A stretch of 64,000 nucleotides of DNA. Source: Paractinoplanes aksuensis. Lineage in GTDB: Bacteria; Actinomycetota; Actinomycetes; Mycobacteriales; Micromonosporaceae. Below are positions 42,511 through 50,483 of the stretch, in pieces (position 1 is the stretch's first letter; each line of letters starts with the position of its first letter). Where the stretch lies: positions 124,001 to 188,000 of the forward strand of contig NZ_JAMYJR010000038.1 in NCBI RefSeq assembly GCF_024137025.1. The letters run 5' to 3'. The notes under the pieces are model-generated. The model worked only from the letters and a program-made list of their open reading frames with translations. It made no database searches and was not told where the DNA came from. Position numbers and translations under genes: made by a program.

Positions 42511-42524
42511 AGCGATATATTGCA
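42511..42524. promoter_or_regulatory. GntR-like AT-rich site before OhrR-like gene
   Basis: AGCGATATATTGCA, 12 of 14 bases as in TGCAATATATTGCA. It lies 18 bases before ATG 42543 with GGAGGAGG between. It could be an OhrR-type operator (these are also AT-rich palindromes) or a third site for the GntR paralogues. Confidence 0.4.
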
Positions 42525-42542
42525 TTACGCGGAGGAGGTCCA

Positions 42543-42971
42543 ATGGATGCGCTAGCCCTGGAGAACCAGGTGTGTTTCGCGCTGTCCGTAGCGACGCGGC
42601 ACGTCGTGGGGCTTTACCGGCCCCTCCTGGCCGAGGTGAACCTGACCCACCCTCAATACCTGGTTCTGGTCGCTCTGTGGCAGCACGGTCCGCTTTCGGT
42701 CCGCCGGCTCGGCGATCTGCTACATCTCGACTCCGGCACCCTGTCGCCCCTGGTGAAACGACTCGAAGCTGCGCACTACCTGCGCCGCGAGCGTGACCCG
42801 GCCGACGAGCGCAAGGTCATTGTCACCGTGACGTCAGAGGGCGAGGCCCTGCGCCGGCGGGTCGAGTCGGTGTCGTCAGCCGCGCGCGAGCATCTCGGCC
42901 TGTCGATCGAGGACACGGAGCAGTTGCATGCCGTCCTGAGCAAGCTCACCGCAGTGTCCCGCTTCGATTGA
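42543..42971 (+). CDS. OhrR-like MarR regulator
   Basis: 142 aa; GGAGGAGG before ATG 42543. The N-terminal LENQVCFALSVATRHVVGLY carries the single reactive Cys at the place used by OhrR proteins to sense organic hydroperoxides, and RPLLAEVNLTHPQYLVLVAL is typical of the same group. HTH: LGDLLHLDSGTLSPLVKRLE, RERDPADERKVIVTVT. No Ohr peroxidase gene is adjacent; the next gene is GMC oxidoreductase 2 at 43069, a likely target. Confidence 0.88.
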   Translation: MDALALENQVCFALSVATRHVVGLYRPLLAEVNLTHPQYLVLVALWQHGPLSVRRLGDLLHLDSGTLSPLVKRLEAAHYLRRERDPADERKVIVTVTSEGEALRRRVESVSSAAREHLGLSIEDTEQLHAVLSKLTAVSRFD

Positions 42972-43068
42972 CCGCGCCGGGTGTCTCGCGGGGCCTACGT
43001 CATCGGTGGTCAAAGCCGGAGGCGAGGATCGGCAAAGGGGTTGGCTGGCGCCGGGCGACAGTGGTCAT

Positions 43069-44385
43069 ATGGTCAACCACCACGATTTCATCGTGGTCGG
43101 CGCGGGCTCGGCCGGTTCGGTGATCGCCGCCCGCCTGTCCGAGGACCCGCGCGTGCGGGTGCTGTTGCTCGAATCGGGGCGGGCCGACACACTGCCGCAG
43201 ATCGCCGTGCCTTCGGCCTGGCCTGCATTGCGGGGAAGCGTGGTCGACTACTCGTACGTCACTGTCCCGCAAGTCCGTACCGGCAATGCTGTCCATGCCT
43301 GGCCACGAGGACACACCCTCGGCGGGTCCAGCAGCATCGACGCCATGATGTTCCGGCGCGGTCACGCGGCCGACTACGACGGCTGGGCCGAACAGGGGGC
43401 CGACGGCTGGGACTACGCCTCGGTGCTGCCGTACTTCCGCCGGATGGAGACCGTCAACGGCGGCGATCCGGCCCTCCGGGGAGACGACGGGCCCATGCGG
43501 CCGGCACCCGTGGCCGATCCCAGCCCGCTGGCCCGCGCCTTCGTCGACGCGGCGACAGCCGGCGGTCACCGTTTCACCGAGGACGTCAACGGCGCGATCG
43601 CCGAAGGTGTCGGGTGGCATGATCTGTCCGTCGCCGACGAAAGACGGCAGAGCACCGCGGTCGCGTATCTGCATCCGGTCGCCGACGAACGGCCCAACCT
43701 GACCATCGTCACCGGTGCCCGCGTGCACCGCTTGGTCCTCGGGAAGGGTGGGTGCACCGGGGTGCAGTACACGCACGCCGACCAGGCAATGGTCGCCTCC
43801 GCGAACGAAGAGGTCGTGCTCAGTGCAGGCGCAGTGGACTCGCCCCGGCTGCTGATGATGTCGGGCATCGGCGACGCAGCCGAACTCGACCGGCTGGGCG
43901 TCCCGGTGGCGCAGCACCTTCCCGGCGTCGGCCGCAACCTGCACGACCACCCCGTGGTCAGCCTGGTCTTCGAGGCCGCGCGGCCGATCCCGTCGCCGCG
44001 GAAGAATTACGCCGAGGCCTCGATGTCGTGGCGCAGCGCGGCCACGCAGCCGGGCCCCGACATGCTGCTGACGTTCATCGATGCGCCGTGGCATCGGCCC
44101 AAGGTGCTGCCCGGTCACAACGTGCGGCAGCCGGGTGGCCTCCGTCACTATCTGCAGTGGGGCACGGGAGCCTCGCACCACCCGGTCGGAACCTGCGCCA
44201 TGGGCCGCGGCGCGCAGGCCGTGGTCGATCCCGAGCTGAGGGTTCTCGGGGTGAACGGTTTACGTGTGGCCGACGCCTCCGTCATGCCCCGGATCGTCTC
44301 GGCCGGCACCAACGCCGCGACGATCATGATCGGCGAGAAGGCGGCGGACATGATCCGCTCGACCCACTCGCTCAGTCGGCAGTGA
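43069..44385 (+). CDS. GMC-family oxidoreductase with internal deletion (copy 2)
   Basis: 438 aa from ATG 43069. Same family and high likeness to copy 1: FIVVGAGSAGSVIAARLSED, GGSSSIDAMMFRRGHAADYD, SAGAVDSPRLLMMSGIGDAA, SHHPVGTCAMGRGAQAVVDP. After DMLLTFIDAPWHRPKVLPG it jumps to NVRQPGGLRHYLQWGTGASH, so about 70 residues of the C-terminal substrate-binding domain present in copy 1 are missing, in frame. The catalytic His is kept. GMC enzymes are normally 500 aa or more, so activity is doubtful. GGTCAAAG lies 61 bases upstream, as in copy 1. Confidence 0.85.
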   Translation: MVNHHDFIVVGAGSAGSVIAARLSEDPRVRVLLLESGRADTLPQIAVPSAWPALRGSVVDYSYVTVPQVRTGNAVHAWPRGHTLGGSSSIDAMMFRRGHAADYDGWAEQGADGWDYASVLPYFRRMETVNGGDPALRGDDGPMRPAPVADPSPLARAFVDAATAGGHRFTEDVNGAIAEGVGWHDLSVADERRQSTAVAYLHPVADERPNLTIVTGARVHRLVLGKGGCTGVQYTHADQAMVASANEEVVLSAGAVDSPRLLMMSGIGDAAELDRLGVPVAQHLPGVGRNLHDHPVVSLVFEAARPIPSPRKNYAEASMSWRSAATQPGPDMLLTFIDAPWHRPKVLPGHNVRQPGGLRHYLQWGTGASHHPVGTCAMGRGAQAVVDPELRVLGVNGLRVADASVMPRIVSAGTNAATIMIGEKAADMIRSTHSLSRQ

Positions 44386-44476
44386 GAGCAGCGGTGATCG
44401 TCGGGGGATGCGGTCGGCTCGGCCCGCACCGGCTCGGCGGTAAGCTGAGGGCCGGGCCGACCTAGGGAGTTCTTCC

Positions 44477-47400
44477 GTGCCTTTGAGCGGCGGCGGCGCA
44501 TCGTTGTCCTTCGGCGTGCTGGGCCCGCTGCGGGTCCGTCGGCAGGGCATGCAACTCGATCCGGGAGCCCGCCAGCAGCGCCTGATCCTGGCCCTGCTGC
44601 TGGCCAAGGCGGGTCAGCCGGTGGGCGTCGGCGAGATCGTCGAGGTGCTGTGGGGTCCGCGACCGCCGGCGAGCGCCGTCAACGTCGTGCACCGCTACGT
44701 GGGCGCGTTGCGGCGCCTTTTCGAACCCGGCCTTCCGGCCCGGTCGCCCGGACACTGGCTGCTGGGTGACGCCGCCGGTTACCGGATGCGGGTCGGCCCC
44801 GGGGATCTCGACCTGCTGCGCTTGCGTCAGCTGGCTGAGCAGGCCCGATCAGAGGAAGCGGCCGGGCAGCGGCCCGAGGCTATGGCGGCGTACGAGGAGG
44901 CCCTCGATCTGTGGCGGGGACCGTGTGGCGGGGCGGCCGAGCTTGCCTCCGGCGACCACCGGGCGTTCGATCTGATCGACCATGAGTGCGCCGACCTGGT
45001 GCGGGAGGCGGCAACGCTGGCGTTGCGTCTGAAGCGCGTACGCCCCGTCCTGCCCGTCCTGCGGCGGGTGAGCGAGCTCCGCCCGCTCGACGAGGGGCTG
45101 CAGGCCCAGCTGCTGCTGGCCTTGTCGGCCGATGGGCAGCAGGCCGAAGCGATCGCCCTCTACCACGACGTACGCCGCCGACTGGCCGACGAGCTGGGCG
45201 TCGATCCCCGCGAGGAGCTGCGCGAGGCTTATCAGACCGTCCTGGATCAGAGCGCGGGCGAAGCCGGCCCCGGTGCCGCGGACCCGTCGGACCCGATCGC
45301 GTCACCGGGCGGAACTCTCATCAGCCGGCCCCCCGGCATCAGCGCGGTGCTGCCCGCGCAGTTGCCGGCCGAACTGCCGCACTTCACCGGCCGCGACGAG
45401 ACCCAACGCCGGACGCTCGGTCTGCTCAACGGACACGTGATGAGCCAGGTGTCCACGCCCGTGCTGGTCATCGACGGCATCCCCGGCATCGGGAAGACCA
45501 CTCTGGCCATCCGCCTGGCCTACCAGTTGGCCGGCACCTACCCGGACGGACAGCTGTACGTCGACCTGCAGGGATTCGACCCCGAACAGGCCATGCTGCC
45601 ACCCGAGGAGGCGCTGCGGGCTTTCCTCAACGCCCTCGGTGTCTCCGACTCCGACATTCCGGCGAGTCCGCGTGCCCGGTCCGGGCTGTATCGCAGCGTC
45701 CTGGCCGGTCGCCGGATCCTGGTGGTCCTGGACAACGCGCGCAGCGTCGAGCAGGTGCGCCCGCTGTTACCGGGCGCTCCCGGCTGCCTGGTGCTGGTCA
45801 CCAGCCGGAAGCGGCTGACGGGTCTGGCCACGGCGCACGGCGCGCATCTCATGACCCTCGACGTGTTGTCGGACGAGGACGCCCGTCAGTTCCTGGCCGT
45901 GCGGATCGGAGACACCCGGACGTCGGCCGACCCCGACGCGGTGGCCGAGATCTCGGCGCGGTGCGGACGGCTCCCGCTGGCGCTGGCGGTGGTGGCCGCC
46001 CGGGCTCTGGCCCATCCCGATCACCGGTTGACCGACATCGCCCGGGAACTGCGGGACGCTCAGGGCGGCCTGGACGGATTCTCCGACGACGACATGGGCA
46101 ACAGCATCCGGGCGATCTTCTCGTGGTCCTACCGGATGCTCGGTGCGCCGGCTGCGCGGACGTTCCGGTTGCTGTCCCTGCACCCCGGGCCGGATGCCAC
46201 CGTCCCGGCGATCGCCGGCCTGGCCGGCGTGCCGCTGGCTGAGGCGCGGGCGCTGACCGGCGAACTGGTGCGGACGGGGCTGCTCACGGAACGGTCGCCG
46301 GGAAGGTTCGCTACCCACGACCTCATTCGGGCCTATTCCCACGAGCTGATCCGTGCGCATGGGGACGGCCCGGCCCGGGAGGACGCCTTCCGGCGGCTCG
46401 CGAGCCACTATCGGCAAAGTGCCTACGCGGCGGATCTTCTCCTCTCGCCCACGGTGGTGCTGGAACCGCCCGATGCGTCCGCGGACGTAGTCGCCATCCG
46501 TCCGAGCACGGCGGCCGAGGCCATAGCCTGGTTCAGCGCCGAACGGCAGGTGCTGCGGGCCATGGTCCATCGCCTGCTCGACCACGGTCACGTGGCGTCC
46601 GCCTGGCGACTGGCGCTGAGCCTGCAACGCTTCAACCAGGGCGAGGGGTGGTACCACGATTGGACCACCATGGCGCGCGCCTGTCTCGAGGCGACCACCG
46701 AAGCCGGGGACGACCTCGGCCGGGCCTATTCCACCCGGAGCCTGGGCGGGGCCGAGATGATGTGGGGCCGCTACGACTCCGCGTCGCGCCTGCTGCGGCG
46801 GTCGCTCGACCTCTTCGCGAGCCTCGGACTTCGCCCGGAGCAGGCCCTGGTGTACCGCAACCTGGGCCAGTTGAGCGTCGAGCAGGGCGACGACCCCGAG
46901 GCTGTCGTCCTGCTCGGCCGCGCTCGGGACATCTTCGAGTCACTCGGCGACCGGACCGGTGAGCTCGGCGTGCTGTCCGTGCTGACCGAGGCCCACTCCA
47001 ACCTCGGCCAGGTCGACGTCTGCAGGCAGCTGGCCAACCGCGCGTTGCTCATCGCGGAACAGCTGGGCGACGCCAACGCGCTGGGCCTGAGCTATGAGGC
47101 GCTGGCCGACAGCTATCGTGCCGCCGGCGACCTTTCCACCGCGCTGACCTACTGGAAGAAAGCCACCGAGCTGTACCGCCAGATCGGATGGCAGATGGGC
47201 CTGACCTCGGCCCTGCTCAATCAGGGCGACATCGCGCTCGCGTTGAACGACCCGGCCGGCGCTCGCGCCGCCTGGCGGCAGGCCCGCGACCTGATGGGTA
47301 ACCTTCGAACGCCTCAGGTGATAGACAAGATCGAGAAGCGTCTGAACCGCCTGATCCGTCTGCAGCCGGCACGATCGTACGGCGCCCCTACAGACATTGA

Positions 47401-47545
47401 ACCCGCTGGTCCAGCGGCGGTAGCGTCCGGTGGAAAGAGCGGAGCGGCGAGGCACGAGTGTGACCTCGGAATACCTCGCCGCCCGGAGCCCGGTCAGGAC
47501 CTTGCCGACAAGACGGCGCAGCCCTCAGGTTCAGCCGGCCACTAG
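44477..47545 (+). CDS. SARP/AfsR-type regulator with NB-ARC and TPR domains (copy 3)
   Basis: 1022 aa from GTG 44477 (GGGAG seven bases upstream). Winged helix (LSFGVLGPLRVRRQGMQLD), BTAD (DELGVDPREELREAYQ), NB-ARC (GIPGIGKTTLAIRLAYQL, VVLDNARSVEQVRPLLPG), TPR helices (LVYRNLGQLSVEQGDDPEA). It has a C-terminal tail of about 55 residues not in the other two. It starts 91 bases after GMC 2. Its stop shares the bases CTAG with the stop of the convergent solute-binding gene. Confidence 0.93.
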   Translation: MPLSGGGASLSFGVLGPLRVRRQGMQLDPGARQQRLILALLLAKAGQPVGVGEIVEVLWGPRPPASAVNVVHRYVGALRRLFEPGLPARSPGHWLLGDAAGYRMRVGPGDLDLLRLRQLAEQARSEEAAGQRPEAMAAYEEALDLWRGPCGGAAELASGDHRAFDLIDHECADLVREAATLALRLKRVRPVLPVLRRVSELRPLDEGLQAQLLLALSADGQQAEAIALYHDVRRRLADELGVDPREELREAYQTVLDQSAGEAGPGAADPSDPIASPGGTLISRPPGISAVLPAQLPAELPHFTGRDETQRRTLGLLNGHVMSQVSTPVLVIDGIPGIGKTTLAIRLAYQLAGTYPDGQLYVDLQGFDPEQAMLPPEEALRAFLNALGVSDSDIPASPRARSGLYRSVLAGRRILVVLDNARSVEQVRPLLPGAPGCLVLVTSRKRLTGLATAHGAHLMTLDVLSDEDARQFLAVRIGDTRTSADPDAVAEISARCGRLPLALAVVAARALAHPDHRLTDIARELRDAQGGLDGFSDDDMGNSIRAIFSWSYRMLGAPAARTFRLLSLHPGPDATVPAIAGLAGVPLAEARALTGELVRTGLLTERSPGRFATHDLIRAYSHELIRAHGDGPAREDAFRRLASHYRQSAYAADLLLSPTVVLEPPDASADVVAIRPSTAAEAIAWFSAERQVLRAMVHRLLDHGHVASAWRLALSLQRFNQGEGWYHDWTTMARACLEATTEAGDDLGRAYSTRSLGGAEMMWGRYDSASRLLRRSLDLFASLGLRPEQALVYRNLGQLSVEQGDDPEAVVLLGRARDIFESLGDRTGELGVLSVLTEAHSNLGQVDVCRQLANRALLIAEQLGDANALGLSYEALADSYRAAGDLSTALTYWKKATELYRQIGWQMGLTSALLNQGDIALALNDPAGARAAWRQARDLMGNLRTPQVIDKIEKRLNRLIRLQPARSYGAPTDIEPAGPAAVASGGKSGAARHECDLGIPRRPEPGQDLADKTAQPSGSAGH

Positions 47546-49284
47546 CTCTTCAGGTACATGCTGGTGAACACCGGGAGGCTGCTCGTCGGGTCGATGACCG
47601 ACCTGCCGATGTTGGTGCCCTGGACGATGGCGGACTTGTCGTAGTACAGCGGCAGGGCGACGTACTTCTCCAAGGCCTCCTTGTCGAGCGCGGCCCACTT
47701 CGGGGTGGCCTGCTCGGTCGGCAGGCCGGCGACCGCGTCGATCTTCTCGTCGAACTCCTTGTCGTTGAGCGCGCCCCAGGTGATGCCGTCGGTGACGCTG
47801 TTGGACCGGAACAGCACCGGGAACCACGAGATGCCGCTCGGCCAGTCGGCGCACCAGCCACGGGGCCCCTGGTCGGCGTTCACCGGGGCGGTGTAGTCGA
47901 ACGTCTTCGCACGCAGGTCGGCGGTGGACACTCCGATCGCCTTGACCTTGAACCCGGCCTTGGTCAGGGCATCGGCGCGAACCTGGCTGACCTGCTGCGG
48001 GATCGGCTTGGTGTTGTCGTAGTAGTAGCTGATCTCGAAGCCGACCTTGCCCGCCGCCTCCAGCATCTTCCTGGCGCCCTCGGGATCACCGGGACCGGTG
48101 CCGGTCAGGTCCGGAACCGCGGGGTACTTCTGGTAACCCGGGGTCGATGGCGGCATCACGGTGCTCGCACGTTCGGCGACGTAGTCGTTCTTGCCCTCGG
48201 CCTTGAAATTGGCGTCGTACGGGAATGCCTTGGCAATCGCCTTACGCACCTCCAGCGGGATCTTGCGGCTGTCCATCTGGAATACGTAGTTGCATGAGCT
48301 CTGGCCGGTGAGCAGCTGCGCCTCCTTGCCCTTGAGCCGTGGGATCAGCGAGGCGTCGAGTGCTTCGTAGTTGATCGTGTTGGCGTTCGCGCCGTTGCTG
48401 TCGAGCGCCGCGGTCTGGCTCCTGAGCTTGTCGCCGCCCCAAGTGAAGGTGAAGGTGTCCGGGTACTGGTGGCGGACCGGGTCGGTCTCCGGCTGCCAGT
48501 TCGGGTTCCTCTTGAGCACCAGCTTGGAGCCGGCCCGGTAGGTGTCGAACATGTACGGGCCGGTGGCGAGCGGGTGGTTCCGGTACTCCTGCTTGGTGTC
48601 CTTCGCCTGGGGGATCGGCGTGAACATCGGAAACGTCAGATAGAAGGGAAGATCGGCGAACGGCTGGGCGAGGCGGATGATCAAGGTATCGGTGCCCTGG
48701 GTCGCCACGCCGGAATAGGTGTCACCACTCCGGTACGGACCCTTGTAGGTCTGGCCGTCCTTGAAGTACCGGAGCTGGTAGGCCGGACCGTACGCGTAGA
48801 CGTCGCGGGCGAAGGAGCGCTTGATCGCGTACGCCAGATCCTCGACCTTGACCTCGTTGCCGTCCTCGTACCGGATGCCTGGCTGGAGCTTGAAGGTCCA
48901 GGTCAGCTTGTCGTCCGACACCGTGCCGACATCGGTCAGGTCGGGCACCAAGGTCGGCTTGCCGTTGCGGATGTCGAGCTGGGTCGGCGTCCGCAGGAAC
49001 AGTCTGCTGATGGCGTTGGTGTCCAGGGCGTAGGCGTCCGTCGGGTCGAAGGTGATCGGCGTCTGCTCGGCCTGAAGCTCGATATGCCCGCCCTTCCGTG
49101 CTCCCTCGATCTCGCGCGCGGGACCCTCGGCGTTCGGATCGATTGTCTGTGACTGGGCCGTGATCCCGCCCGTGGCGGCGTGGTCGCCGCCGTTGTCGCG
49201 GTCCGATGACGGGCTCGTGCAGCCCGCCGAGGCCAGAGCGACAGCGGCCAAAGCGGCCACCGCCATGTGAATTCGCCTACCCAT
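47542..49284 (-). CDS. ABC transporter solute-binding lipoprotein (family 5)
   Basis: 580 aa from ATG 49284; ATG 49266 is an alternative. Lipobox LASAGCTS. SBP_bac_5 fold: ITFDPTDAYALDTNAISRLF, VPDLTDVGTVSDDKLTWTFK, LQPGIRYEDGNEVKVEDLAY, NHPLATGPYMFDTYRAGSKL, LNDKEFDEKIDAV. This family binds oligopeptides, nickel or sugars for ABC import. No permease or ATPase gene is in view, so it is an orphan here. A perfect 8-4-8 inverted repeat lies 62 bases upstream. Confidence 0.9.
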   Translation of the reverse strand: MGRRIHMAVAALAAVALASAGCTSPSSDRDNGGDHAATGGITAQSQTIDPNAEGPAREIEGARKGGHIELQAEQTPITFDPTDAYALDTNAISRLFLRTPTQLDIRNGKPTLVPDLTDVGTVSDDKLTWTFKLQPGIRYEDGNEVKVEDLAYAIKRSFARDVYAYGPAYQLRYFKDGQTYKGPYRSGDTYSGVATQGTDTLIIRLAQPFADLPFYLTFPMFTPIPQAKDTKQEYRNHPLATGPYMFDTYRAGSKLVLKRNPNWQPETDPVRHQYPDTFTFTWGGDKLRSQTAALDSNGANANTINYEALDASLIPRLKGKEAQLLTGQSSCNYVFQMDSRKIPLEVRKAIAKAFPYDANFKAEGKNDYVAERASTVMPPSTPGYQKYPAVPDLTGTGPGDPEGARKMLEAAGKVGFEISYYYDNTKPIPQQVSQVRADALTKAGFKVKAIGVSTADLRAKTFDYTAPVNADQGPRGWCADWPSGISWFPVLFRSNSVTDGITWGALNDKEFDEKIDAVAGLPTEQATPKWAALDKEALEKYVALPLYYDKSAIVQGTNIGRSVIDPTSSLPVFTSMYLKS

Positions 49285-49345
49285 TTGGCTGGATGCCCTT
49301 CGAACCGGTTCGCCCCCAGGTCTGACTTGACCCCGGGACTGTCTT

Positions 49346-49365
49346 GTCATGTCACCCGACATGAC
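49346..49365. promoter_or_regulatory. Inverted repeat GTCATGTC-N4-GACATGAC
   Basis: Perfect 8-base arms, 62-81 bases before the solute-binding gene start. A likely operator of that gene; the regulator is unknown. Confidence 0.5.
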
Positions 49366-49571
49366 GGCGGCGGTACGCTCGGGTTCAGTCGGGCCGCCCT
49401 CGGGGCCGTGCGGTGTGAATGGGCCGTCGCAGACGGGCGACCGGCGACGGAACTCACCGACCAGGCGGAAGTAAGCCTCGATCAACGTCCGGCCGAGGGC
49501 CCTGGCCCGATCACCGGCGCGTGTCACGGTATGCGACTACGTCGCGGACCATGTCGTGACCGTCGAGGACG

Positions 49572-49985
49572 ATGCGGCAAGTGGTTCTTTCCCCACGCTC
49601 GCCACTTACCAGGGCGGTCGCCCTGTCCCACCTCGCCGGCGATTTCGCTCCCGAGTCCTGGGCGGCGGTGACCGAGATCTACCGGCGGCAAGGCATGACC
49701 ATGCGGGTGCGGTCCCGGGCCGAGATCGAAGGCTTCTTCGACGGCCTCGAACTGGTCGATCCGGGACTGCAGGTGCTCACCCGATGGCGTCCCCAGACCG
49801 GTGAGTCCGGCGCGGAGCCGGATGCCGCTGTCTCGGTCTATGCGGGGTGGCCCGCATTCGATGATCAATTGTCGCGGGTTCTGGCCTTGCCGGTGAGCTC
49901 CAGCGACGTCGGCCGCAGCCCGTGTCGGGACGTGACAACGCTCGGTAGTTGTCAGCGAGGAGCGGACGCCGCTGTGATGGCCTGA
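49572..49985 (+). pseudogene. C-terminal remnant of a SAM methyltransferase (PF04672 type)
   Basis: 137 codons. ALSHLAGDFAPESWAAVTEI, RVRSRAEIEGFFDGLELVDP and LQVLTRWRP match the last third of the actinobacterial S-adenosyl methyltransferase family (DUF574/PF04672). The N-terminal SAM-binding part is absent; upstream sequence in all three frames does not supply it. The frame then runs on past the family end (VSVYAGW) and overlaps the STAS gene by 34 bases. I read it as a decayed fragment. Confidence 0.6.
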
Positions 49986-50320
49986 GGCACCGTGTCGAAG
50001 ACCCGGAAAGCCGTCTGCAGGCGCCGGGCGGTCAGGACGCCCCGGGTGAAGTGGCCGGCAGCGACCAGTAACAGGTCGCCGCCGCGGCGGCGAGCGGCGT
50101 CGCGGGTGCCGGCTAGCACGGCCAGACCGAGCGAATCGATCGTGCCGGCCGAGATGAGGTCGACGATGACGACGGGGCGCAGGGCCACGGCACTGTCGAG
50201 AACATCGCGCAACTCGCCGATCACGTCGAGGTCGATATCACCGGTCACCCGAACCAGTGCCGCATTCGAAGTCACCGCCGTCGAGTATCCGGCGCCATGA
50301 ACGCTCGGAACAGTTGTCAC
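49952..50320 (-). CDS. STAS-domain anti-sigma factor antagonist-like protein
   Basis: 122 aa from GTG 50320, with GGAGG seven bases upstream. STAS fold: ALVRVTGDIDLDVIGELRDV, RPVVIVDLISAGTIDSLGLA, VLAGTRDAARRRGGDLLLVA. The position of the phosphorylated Ser in SpoIIAA-type proteins (DxSxxG-like loop) reads SAGTIDSLGL, so phosphorylation by a partner kinase is possible. No partner anti-sigma kinase is adjacent. Divergent from the glucose-6-phosphate dehydrogenase gene. Confidence 0.85.
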   Translation of the reverse strand: MTTVPSVHGAGYSTAVTSNAALVRVTGDIDLDVIGELRDVLDSAVALRPVVIVDLISAGTIDSLGLAVLAGTRDAARRRGGDLLLVAAGHFTRGVLTARRLQTAFRVFDTVPQAITAASAPR

Positions 50321-50483
50321 GTCGTCACCTCCGCTGTGTCGTCCGGCGCTACCGCCGTACGCATCCAGTCTCTCCCGGAATTGCGACGGTCTCATGACAG
50401 AGAGCGGGCACCTGCGAGGAGAAGGGCACAACGTCCGACGCATTCGCTTAACGGACCCGGTGCCCGGGCATGGTGAAGCAATG

